DNA from: Yinghuangia elevatio
GTDB taxonomy: Bacteria; Actinomycetota; Actinomycetes; Streptomycetales; Streptomycetaceae
Length of the DNA: 40,890 nt
Reading direction: 5' to 3'
Assembly: GCF_040649515.1 (NCBI RefSeq)
Contig: NZ_JBEZFP010000084.1
Location: forward strand, 1-40,890
The translations under genes and the position numbers were made by a program. Shown here piece by piece: positions 24,395 through 31,598 of this stretch. The notes below the pieces were generated by a model that was not told the origin of the DNA, did not search any database, and was given only the letters and a program-made list of their open reading frames with translations. The first letter of the stretch is position 1; every line of letters starts with the position of its first letter.

Positions 24395-25228
24395 TCAGTC
24401 GAGCTTGAGGCGTTCGCGGCGGCTGGCCGGGCAGGGGGTCTCGCTGAGCATGGTGAGGCTTTCGCGGGCCGCCTCGACCTCGAAGTCCTGGAGGGTGGCC
24501 ACGACCACGTCGACGCGTTCGCCGTCCGCCTCGGCCACGACGCGGCCGTCCGGACCGAAGACGGCGCTGCGTCCGCAGGCCGGGCCGTCGCCGGTGGCGC
24601 CGACGTGGTTGGCGACGACGGTGTAGCAGGTGTTCTCCAGGGCGCGGGTGGCCAGGTAGAGGCCGCGGCGGTACTCCTCGTCGCCGCGGGTGAACAGGCC
24701 GCAGCACAGGTAGGCGTCGCAGCCGTCGAGGGTCGCGGCGCGCACGTGTTCCGGGAAGCCGATGTCGTGCCGGGTGCCGATGCCGAGCCGCCAGCCGCCG
24801 ACCTCGACGGAGCAGCCGTGGTCGCCGGGGGCGAACAGGTCGCGGGCGCCGGGCGGCAGGTGCTGGGCGTCGTACGCGACGTGGGCCTCGCCGTCGCGTC
24901 CGACGACGAGGACCGAGGAGGACCGGGTGCCGCCGGGTCTGCGCACGCAGGCGCCGACGACGGCGACGGTGCGGCTGGCGTAGCAGGCCGCCACCAGGTC
25001 GTCGAGGCGGGGGTCGCCGGGCACGATCTCGCAGCTCGCCGGTTCGTCGCGCAGCAGGTCGAGGTCGTAGCCCGACAGGAACAGCTCGGGCAGTACGACG
25101 AGATCGGCGCCCGCGGACGCGGCGAACCGGACGAGCTGGGCGGCGGTGGCCACGTTCTCGGCCACGTTCCCGGCCAGGGCGTGTGCCTGGGCAGCGGCCA
25201 CGCGCAAAGGCGCTCGATCCAACGTCAC
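24395..25228 (-). CDS. Nitrilase-superfamily protein lacking catalytic Lys and Cys (likely pseudoenzyme)
   Basis: A 277-residue protein from GTG 25228. It clearly has the carbon-nitrogen hydrolase fold: LRVAAAQAHALAGNVAEN, the PELFLSGYD motif with Glu48, YDAQHLPPGARDLFAPGDHG, and the RLGIGTRHDIGFPEHVRAATLDGCD segment. In active enzymes the second motif reads Y-x-K-x-x-L and the third G-x-C-Y/F-D; here the Lys is Ala121 and the Cys is Arg153. The fold-defining residues around them (Asp155, Phe158, Glu160) are kept. So only one of the three Glu-Lys-Cys residues remains. The reading frame is intact with normal codon bias, arguing for a maintained non-catalytic role such as binding or regulation. 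It lies 175 nt downstream of the siderophore operon, same strand. Confidence 0.85.
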   Translation of the reverse strand: MTLDRAPLRVAAAQAHALAGNVAENVATAAQLVRFAASAGADLVVLPELFLSGYDLDLLRDEPASCEIVPGDPRLDDLVAACYASRTVAVVGACVRRPGGTRSSSVLVVGRDGEAHVAYDAQHLPPGARDLFAPGDHGCSVEVGGWRLGIGTRHDIGFPEHVRAATLDGCDAYLCCGLFTRGDEEYRRGLYLATRALENTCYTVVANHVGATGDGPACGRSAVFGPDGRVVAEADGERVDVVVATLQDFEVEAARESLTMLSETPCPASRRERLKLD

Positions 25229-25361
25229 GGGCGCATTGTGGCATCGTGACGGGAATCACACCATGGTCATCTTCGGGCGGCCGGGCCCCGGGTGCACGCC
25301 ACCGGCCCGTCCGCCGGGGCCGCTTCGTCGGGCTTCGCGTCGTTCGCCGCCCTTCAAGGGG

Positions 25362-25403
25362 CTTGGTCGGCTTGGTGGGCTTGGTCGACTTGGTGGGCTT
25401 GGG
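25362..25403 (-). repeat. 9-nt tandem repeat directly after the last siderophore gene
   Basis: Four full units of CTTGGT(C/G)G(G/A) (plus strand) start at 25362, 25371, 25380 and 25389, with a partial unit up to the stop codon at 25404-25406. Read in frame past the TGA on the minus strand it would give a Pro/Ser-Thr-Lys repeat. Confidence 0.8.
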
Positions 25404-27332
25404 TCAGCTCGGTCCGACGTACAGCGGGTTGGGGACGGTGCCGTGCGCGGCGACGTGCGGGCGGCCCGGCCGGTCGCGGTATCCGTCGAGCAGGAGGCGG
25501 TTCCGGTTCAGGCACAGTCGGTCGATGCGCGGCGTGAGAAGGTCGAACATCTGGTGCCGGTCCGCGAGTTCGGGGAAGCGGGCCTGGTGGTCGCGGATCT
25601 CGTCGCGGACCATGGCCCAGAAGTCGGCCTGCGGCACGCCGAGGTGCATCTCGGCGATGTCGGCGAGGTAGCGGTAGTGCCCGACGAGGAGCGCCGCGTG
25701 GATGAACTGGCAGAGGTACGCGGGCTCTTCGCGCAGCAGTACGGCGGCCACCTCGTCGGGCAGGCCGTCGAGTTCGGGCAGCGGGTGGTCGCTGATGTTG
25801 ACGTCGTCGACGAAGTCCTTGACGGCGAGGCGTACCGGGACGTCGTCCTCGTCGAACACGACGATGGCGTTCTCGCCGTGGGGTGAGAAGACCAGGCCGT
25901 ACCGGTAGAGGCAGTGCAGCAGCGGCGGGAGCATGGTGTGGAACAGGGCGCGCAGCCACGCGCGCGGGGCGATGCCGGAGCGGTCGACGAGTTCGGCGAC
26001 GAAGGGGCGGCCGTACGGGTCGATGTGCAGCAGCGACGCGAGGGTGCGGGCGCGTTCGCCGTGGTCGAGGTACGGGGTGAGGGGTTCGCGCCAGATGGTG
26101 CCGAGGAGTTCGCGGTACTGGTAGGGCACGCCGGGGAGGTCTTCGAGGACGGGGTGCCGCACGGTGACGGACGCGGTCTCGCCGAGCAGGATGACGCGGC
26201 ATTCGTCGCGCAGGAATTCGTCGTCGTCGCGGAGTGCGTGGACCCAGGCGGTGACCGCGGGGGCGGCGAGGGTGCGTTCGGTGGGCAGGCCGCGCCACAC
26301 GAGTGTGTTGAGCACGGACAGCGGGAGTTTGACGGTGCGTCGGGCCGGCTGGTCGACGTCGAGGAAGGTGCGGACGGACTGCTGGGCGAGGTAGCGGTCC
26401 GGGGCCTCGCCGAGGCGGATGATGCGTCCGGCGGCGATGTCGGGGGCGAAGAGCGTGGCGATGGTCTCGTCCCACTGCCAGGGGTGGACCGGCATCCACA
26501 GGTAGGCGCCGAGGTCGGCGTCCTCGCCGAGCCGGGAGACCATGCGCTCGGCGAAGCGCTGCGCGGTGGCGGGGTCCAATTCCTCGGAGTAGAGGCGGTG
26601 TTCGTCGAGGCCGGGGACGGCGCGGTAGTGCGCGAGGCTGCGGTGGACGGCGATCCACGGCAGGCGCAGGGTGCGGCGTGACTCGGGTGCGTAGCCGGCG
26701 GCGTCGGTGGCGGAGAAGCCGAGGCGTCCCTTGTTGGCGACGATCCAGGGGTGTCCCGTCTGGTGGCCTTCGAGGTCGGCGTAGTCGAGTTCGGCGAGCA
26801 CGGACGCGGGCTGGGCGGTGGCGCCGATGGCGACGTCGGCGGCGAGGGTGGCGGTGAGTTCGCGGACCAGGTGGCCGGCGGTGTCGCCGGTGAGGCCGAG
26901 GGTGGAGTGCGCATCGAGGAGGAACCGCAGTGTGTCGTCGCCGGGTTCGTCGCCGAGGGGGCCGGTGCGGCGCAGCGAGGCGGGGTCGACGTGCCAGCAG
27001 TCGTACGCGCCGCGTCGGGCGCGGAAGCCGTAGCGGACCTCGCCGGGCAGGTCGATGCGGTAGGTGTCGCCGTGTTCGTGGACGGGGGTGAGGAGTTCCT
27101 CGTACGCGAACTCGGCGACGGCTTTGGCGAGCATCGCGCGTCCGGCGCGGGCCCATGCGTCGTCCTGGCGGGGCGGGTCGGCGCTGCGGGCCGCGGGCAC
27201 GGACGCCGCGTGGGCGGACGGAGGTGCCGGTAGGGACGCGTCCGCGGCGGCTTCGGGGGCGGGGCCGCCGTCCGGTAAGGGTGCCGAGCCGGTTCGGGCC
27301 GGGGTGAGGGCGGGCTCAGTAGGCAGGGACAC
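25404..27332 (-). CDS. rhbF-like: IucA/IucC-family NIS siderophore synthetase (RhbF/DesD-like)
   Basis: A 642-residue protein from GTG 27332. It forms amide bonds between a citrate-derived carboxylate and a hydroxamate amine using ATP, in the last steps of the siderophore. The family motifs are present: GHPWIVANKGRLGFSATDAAGYAPES (the HPxxxxKxRxGF ATP-binding region), WMPVHPWQWDETI, KLPLSVLNTLVWRGL, and in the C-terminal ferric-reductase-like part YRYGLVFSPHGENAIVVFDEDD and VKDFVDDVNI. The first 60 residues are Ala/Pro-rich and probably disordered. It overlaps the end of the monooxygenase gene by 17 nt, so it is part of the same operon; the operon ends here. Confidence 0.93.
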   Translation of the reverse strand: MSLPTEPALTPARTGSAPLPDGGPAPEAAADASLPAPPSAHAASVPAARSADPPRQDDAWARAGRAMLAKAVAEFAYEELLTPVHEHGDTYRIDLPGEVRYGFRARRGAYDCWHVDPASLRRTGPLGDEPGDDTLRFLLDAHSTLGLTGDTAGHLVRELTATLAADVAIGATAQPASVLAELDYADLEGHQTGHPWIVANKGRLGFSATDAAGYAPESRRTLRLPWIAVHRSLAHYRAVPGLDEHRLYSEELDPATAQRFAERMVSRLGEDADLGAYLWMPVHPWQWDETIATLFAPDIAAGRIIRLGEAPDRYLAQQSVRTFLDVDQPARRTVKLPLSVLNTLVWRGLPTERTLAAPAVTAWVHALRDDDEFLRDECRVILLGETASVTVRHPVLEDLPGVPYQYRELLGTIWREPLTPYLDHGERARTLASLLHIDPYGRPFVAELVDRSGIAPRAWLRALFHTMLPPLLHCLYRYGLVFSPHGENAIVVFDEDDVPVRLAVKDFVDDVNISDHPLPELDGLPDEVAAVLLREEPAYLCQFIHAALLVGHYRYLADIAEMHLGVPQADFWAMVRDEIRDHQARFPELADRHQMFDLLTPRIDRLCLNRNRLLLDGYRDRPGRPHVAAHGTVPNPLYVGPS

Positions 27333-28752
27333 GGGGCGTCTCCAGTTCGTCGGGCGGTGCCGGGAGTGGCGCTGGGGCCGCGGTGTCTCCGGCGGCGAGT
27401 CCGAACGTGGTGTACGCGGTGCGGGCGGGCAACCGGTAGACGGCGCGTCCGCAGACGGCGTTGAGGATGACGGCGGCGCGGTGGGCGCCTAGGCCGAGGT
27501 CCGGGGTGCCGACGCCGTGGGTGTGGAGTTCGGCGTTTTGTACGTAGAGGCCGCCGGTCACCGACTCGTCGAGGGCGATGCGGTGGTCGAGGCCGATGCG
27601 GGGGCGTCCGCGGGCGTCGCGCAGCAGGTGCGCGTCGAGCGGGTCGAGGAGGTCGGGGCGCCGGGGGGCGTAGCCGGTGGCGAGGACGACCTTGTCGGTG
27701 AGGGTGGTGAACGCCCGGTCCTGCTGCGTGTGGTGGCAGCCGAGTTCGAGGCCGACCGGGGTGCGGACCACGGTGGTGACGCTGACGCCGGGCATGAGGG
27801 TGGCGCGGACGCGGCCGCCGGCGACGCCGCGTTCGTAGAGCTCGTCGTGGATCGCGGCGAGGGTTTCGGCGCTGACGGCCTTGTAGAGCTGGGCCTGCGC
27901 GGGCAGGACGCGGTCGCGTACCGGTTCGGCGAGGCCGTGGAAGTAGCGGGTGTAGTCGGGGGTGAAGTGCTCCAGGCCGAGTTTGGAGTACTCCATGGGT
28001 GCGAACGCCGGCGACCGGGTGAGCCAGGCGATGCGGTGGCGCGGTGAGGTGCGGCGGCGCAGCAGGTCGAGGAAGACCTCGGCGCCGGACTGGCCGGAGC
28101 CGACGACGGTGACGTCGGGGGCGGCGGTGAGGCTGTCGCGGTGGTCGAGGTAGTCGGCGCTGTGCAGGACGTCGCGGGGCCCGTGGGTGTCGAGGAGTTC
28201 GGCGAAGGGGGCGGGGATGACGGGTTCGGTGCCGATGCCGAGGACGAGGTTGCGGGCTGCGGCGTGGTGCGTTTCGCCGGTCTTGGTGTCGCGGAACTCG
28301 ACGCGGTACAGGCCGCTTTGGGCGTCCCAGGCGGCGCGGGTGACGTCGGCGCCGAAGCGGCAGGACGGCAGGGCCGCGGCGGTCCAGCGGCAGTAGTGGT
28401 CGTATTCGCGGCGCGGTACGTGGAAGCGCTCGGCGAAGTAGAACGGGAACAGCCGGTCGTGTGCCCGCAGGTAGGCGAGGAACGACCAGGGGCTCGTCGG
28501 GTCGACGAGGGTGACGAGGTCGGCGAGGAACGGCACTTGGAGTGTGGTGCCGTCGACGAGGAGGCCGGGGTGCCAGCGGAACTCGGTGGACCGGTCGAGA
28601 AAAAGGGTGCGCAGCCCGCCGACCCGGTCGGCGAGTGCGGCGAGGGCCAGGTTGAACGGGCCGATGCCGATGCCGACGAGGTCGTGGACGGGGGTCCCGG
28701 GGTCGGAGCGGGTGCTTCCGCTGCGCGGGTGGGGCAGTTCGCGTGCGGTCAC
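27316..28752 (-). CDS. rhbE-like: Lysine/ornithine N-monooxygenase family (diaminopropane N-hydroxylase, RhbE-like)
   Basis: A 478-residue FAD/NADPH-dependent enzyme that hydroxylates the terminal amine of a diamine. Start GTG 28752 overlaps the stop of the acetyltransferase gene (GTGA). FAD binding is GIGIGPFNLALAAL near the N-terminus; FRWHPGLLVDGTTLQVPFLADLVTLVDPTSPWSFLAYL is the typical substrate/FAD region; the NADPH site is TVVGSGQSGAEVFLDLL; the C-terminal motif is LATGYAPRRPDLL. In the rhizobactin pathway the substrate is 1,3-diaminopropane, which the gene context supports; in desferrioxamine clusters it is cadaverine. Sequence alone cannot separate the two. Confidence 0.92.
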   Translation of the reverse strand: MTARELPHPRSGSTRSDPGTPVHDLVGIGIGPFNLALAALADRVGGLRTLFLDRSTEFRWHPGLLVDGTTLQVPFLADLVTLVDPTSPWSFLAYLRAHDRLFPFYFAERFHVPRREYDHYCRWTAAALPSCRFGADVTRAAWDAQSGLYRVEFRDTKTGETHHAAARNLVLGIGTEPVIPAPFAELLDTHGPRDVLHSADYLDHRDSLTAAPDVTVVGSGQSGAEVFLDLLRRRTSPRHRIAWLTRSPAFAPMEYSKLGLEHFTPDYTRYFHGLAEPVRDRVLPAQAQLYKAVSAETLAAIHDELYERGVAGGRVRATLMPGVSVTTVVRTPVGLELGCHHTQQDRAFTTLTDKVVLATGYAPRRPDLLDPLDAHLLRDARGRPRIGLDHRIALDESVTGGLYVQNAELHTHGVGTPDLGLGAHRAAVILNAVCGRAVYRLPARTAYTTFGLAAGDTAAPAPLPAPPDELETPRVPAY

Positions 28753-29576
28753 TCGGTCGCCGCCGGGTTTCCGTTCGCGGGGGCGCCCTTGGCGCCGGAC
28801 CGTGCCGCGGCGGCGCGCTGGGTCTCCGGCGTGTCCGGGGTGGGGCCGCCGTCGCGGTGGCGTTCGCGGATCATGAGCGCGGCGGTCTTGCCGGGCAGCG
28901 ACAGGTCCACGGAGCGGCGGAAGCCGGCGCGGCGGAACGCGGCGATGGAGGCGGCGTTGCGTACGTCGGGTTCGGCGATGACGCGCTGCGTGTCCGGGGC
29001 GGCGCGCAGGATGAGTTCGCTGACCACGAGCAGGAGCAGCGAGCCGAGGCCCTGGCCGCGGTGCGCGGCGGGTCCGATGAGGACGTGCACGCCGACGTCG
29101 TGGGGCTGGGCCGCGTAGTGCCGGGCCAGCGGGTCGAGGTCGGCCCGGTAGAGCTCCCAGTAGCTGACGGGCTGGTCGTCGAGGCAGCCGACGTACGCGG
29201 TGGCGTGCGTGAGGCGGCTGTGTGCGGCGAGGTGCTTGCCGGTCACCTCGATGCCGCCAGCGAGTTCCCACCAGCGGGCCACCTCGGGGTCGTTCATCCA
29301 TTCGTGGATGATCGGGAGGTCGCGCTTGAGGTGCAGTTCGTGGAACGAGAACCGGCCGGGGGGCAGCGAGACGGTGCCCCAGCGGTTGGCCTCGGTGAGC
29401 GGTCCGGAGAGCCCTTCGCGCAGGCGGCGGTGGGTGAGGCGGAGGGTGTCGTCGTCGGGGACGCCGATGGGGTCGGCGTCGGCGGTGGTTCGGGCGTGCT
29501 GGGCGGCGGCGGCCTGGACGGCGGCCTCCACGGTGGCGTCGGCGGGGCTGTTGGGGGACAACGGGGACACGGTCAT
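28749..29576 (-). CDS. rhbD-like: GNAT N-acetyltransferase for siderophore hydroxylamine (RhbD/IucB-like)
   Basis: A 275-residue protein from ATG 29576, overlapping the upstream synthetase stop by 4 nt. The acetyltransferase domain (about residues 70-245) has FHELHLKRDLPIIHEWMNDPEVARWWEL and the acetyl-CoA loop GPAAHRGQGLGSLLLLVVSEL (R/QxxGxG/A), followed by RVIAEPDVRNAASIAAFRRAGF, as in IucB/RhbD/MbtK-type proteins. It transfers an acyl group to the N-hydroxylated diamine to make the hydroxamate. The roughly 65-residue N-terminal lead and a 40-residue Ala/Pro tail make it longer than RhbD (about 200). Acetyl is the likely acyl donor but a longer chain is not excluded. Confidence 0.9.
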   Translation of the reverse strand: MTVSPLSPNSPADATVEAAVQAAAAQHARTTADADPIGVPDDDTLRLTHRRLREGLSGPLTEANRWGTVSLPPGRFSFHELHLKRDLPIIHEWMNDPEVARWWELAGGIEVTGKHLAAHSRLTHATAYVGCLDDQPVSYWELYRADLDPLARHYAAQPHDVGVHVLIGPAAHRGQGLGSLLLLVVSELILRAAPDTQRVIAEPDVRNAASIAAFRRAGFRRSVDLSLPGKTAALMIRERHRDGGPTPDTPETQRAAAARSGAKGAPANGNPAATE

Positions 29577-31405
29577 GCGGGGACGGCACCTCCGGACATG
29601 CGATGTGCGTGGAGCGGGTTGGGGATGTCGACGTACACGGACTGGGTGGCCACGGGGCCCACCAGTTCGTCGAGTCCGTGCAGCCGGGTCATGAGGTTGC
29701 CCTTGCAGCGCAGGGTCGGTTCGCCGGTGAGCAGGCGCGCGGCGCGTACCCGGGGGGCGTGCGCGGCGAGGGTGGCGTGCAGGCGGCGCAGGAGGGTGTC
29801 CTCGTCGGCGAGGCGTTGGGCGCCGAACGCGCCGACGAGGCCGAGGAGGTTGTTGACGCCGAGGTAGTAGGCGAGGCGCTCGTCGGCGACGTCGTCGGGG
29901 ACGAGGGTGTCGCTGCCGCCGCCCGCGCCGAGGAGGCGCTGCTGGAGGTCGGCGGTGCGGGAGTTGCGGAAGTAGTAGCCCTGGTTGTCGCGGAAGCGGC
30001 CGCCGGCGGGCCAGCCGTCCGGGTCGAGGACGACGAGGGTGTTCTGCTGGTGGGCCTCCAGGGCGATCCCGGCGTGTGCGTCGAGCCACAGGATGGGGTC
30101 GGCGACGACGGCGAGGTAGCGCGTGAACCACTCCTCGGCGACGGACGCGGTGGCGCGGCCGGTGCGTTTGGCGAGGGTGTGGACGAGGGCGGCGAGGCGG
30201 GACGGGCCCATGCCGGGGCGTTCGGCGACCAGGCCCGCGACGCAGGCGACGTCGTCGCCGTCGAACGGGTTGTCGCGGAAGACGAGTTCGAGGCCGCTCT
30301 CGGCGCGTTCGGGGCCGCTGGTGCGCGGGGCGTCGACGGCGAGCCAGGCGACGTCGCGGACGATGTCGAAGTCCGGGTGGGCGTCGTGGAGTTCGGCGGC
30401 CAGGCCGGCGCACAGGAGGCGGTCGACCTCGACGCCGCGCAGGAGTTCCTTGCGGAGGTTCTCGCGGCGCGAGTTGGTGATGCGCAGGCCGAGGGAGAGC
30501 TTGAGCATGACGGGCGCGCCGGTCCGGTAGACGGTGCGTACCGAGGAAGTGGGGTGCCACGGCGGCCCGAACGGTCCGAGGTCGCGGATGAGGGCGACGT
30601 CGAGGAGGGCGCGGATGCCGGGGCGGTGTGCCAGGTCGCGGGCCTGCCAGGGGTGCACGGGCACGAGGACGTGGTCCTCGGGTCCGACGAGTCCGTCGGA
30701 GAGTTCCGCGGCGATGGCGGCGGCGGTTTTGCCCGTGGTGCTGTCGTGGGTGACCAGGTCCTGGTGGACGGCGAACCAGTGGAGGGGGAAGGAGCCGCGC
30801 AGTTCGGGTGCGTAGGCGGCGGCTTCCGCGGTGGTGAGGCCGTCGCGGCTCTTGGGCGTGGGGTGGGTGGGGTGGCCCAGGAGCAGTGCCTGTTCGGCGG
30901 CGAGGAACGGCGTGGTGCCGGGCGGGTCGTCGGGGTGCGCGCGGCGGTGGCGTACGTGGTCGGCGGCGCGGCGGGCGGAGTCGGCGACGCGCGCGGCGGT
31001 GTCGGTACGGGCGGCCGCGTTGGCGCCGTCGGCTTCGCGGCCGAGGAGCGCGGCGACGGTGACGGCGTCGAGCTCGGGCCCGGCGGCGTCCGCGAGGCGG
31101 GGCGGGCCGAAGCGGTGCCATCCGGCCTGCGACCAGTAGCGGACGGGCACTTCGAGGGTGACGCCGGTCGCGGGCATGGGCAGGCGGAGCGGCCGGTCGG
31201 CGGGCGGCCCCGGTACGCCGCGTTCGCGCACCCAGCAGCGCAGCAGGGCCTCGGTCGCGGCGGCGTCGCCGACGCGGTCGGGGTCGGGGTGGTCGAGCGG
31301 GTCGCCTGTCCAGGTGCGCGTCTCGTCGCCCGCGTGGGCGGCGGGGTGTGCGGGGGCGGGCACGGGGACTCCGACAGGCACGGCGGGACCTGCGGTCGTC
31401 ATCAT
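29573..31405 (-). CDS. rhbC-like: IucA/IucC-family NIS siderophore synthetase (RhbC-like)
   Basis: A 610-residue protein; I use ATG 31405 (ATG 31402 is equally possible). The open frame upstream to 31621 has AT-richer, non-coding-like sequence. Key segments are LLLGHPTHPTPKSRDGLTTAEAAAYAPELRGSFPLHWFAVH, VPVHPWQARDL, SSVRTVYRTGAPVMLKLSLGLRITN and GIALEAHQQNTLVVLD, with RDNQGYYFRNS, typical of NIS synthetases (HPxHPxxKxRxG). It would condense citrate with the first N-hydroxy-N-acetyl-diaminopropane. The second synthetase at 25404-27332 then adds the other arm, as in rhizobactin 1021 or schizokinen assembly. It is 193 nt from the decarboxylase gene, the only non-overlapping junction in the operon. 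Confidence 0.93.
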   Translation of the reverse strand: MMTTAGPAVPVGVPVPAPAHPAAHAGDETRTWTGDPLDHPDPDRVGDAAATEALLRCWVRERGVPGPPADRPLRLPMPATGVTLEVPVRYWSQAGWHRFGPPRLADAAGPELDAVTVAALLGREADGANAAARTDTAARVADSARRAADHVRHRRAHPDDPPGTTPFLAAEQALLLGHPTHPTPKSRDGLTTAEAAAYAPELRGSFPLHWFAVHQDLVTHDSTTGKTAAAIAAELSDGLVGPEDHVLVPVHPWQARDLAHRPGIRALLDVALIRDLGPFGPPWHPTSSVRTVYRTGAPVMLKLSLGLRITNSRRENLRKELLRGVEVDRLLCAGLAAELHDAHPDFDIVRDVAWLAVDAPRTSGPERAESGLELVFRDNPFDGDDVACVAGLVAERPGMGPSRLAALVHTLAKRTGRATASVAEEWFTRYLAVVADPILWLDAHAGIALEAHQQNTLVVLDPDGWPAGGRFRDNQGYYFRNSRTADLQQRLLGAGGGSDTLVPDDVADERLAYYLGVNNLLGLVGAFGAQRLADEDTLLRRLHATLAAHAPRVRAARLLTGEPTLRCKGNLMTRLHGLDELVGPVATQSVYVDIPNPLHAHRMSGGAVPA

Positions 31406-31598
31406 GGCTCCGGGGGTTCGATCGGCCCGGTTGGACCGACATCCATCGATGATCTGGTGATTTCCGGCGATGTCGACCATTTGGCCGGTGTTTCGCGGAA
31501 ATTTGGGGAGATTCGGGAAGAGTTGGGCAAACAGCAGAATTCGCTGGGCCGTCAGCGGGCTATGCCGAGGCGGTGCCCCGGCGGAGGTCGCCGGTGGG

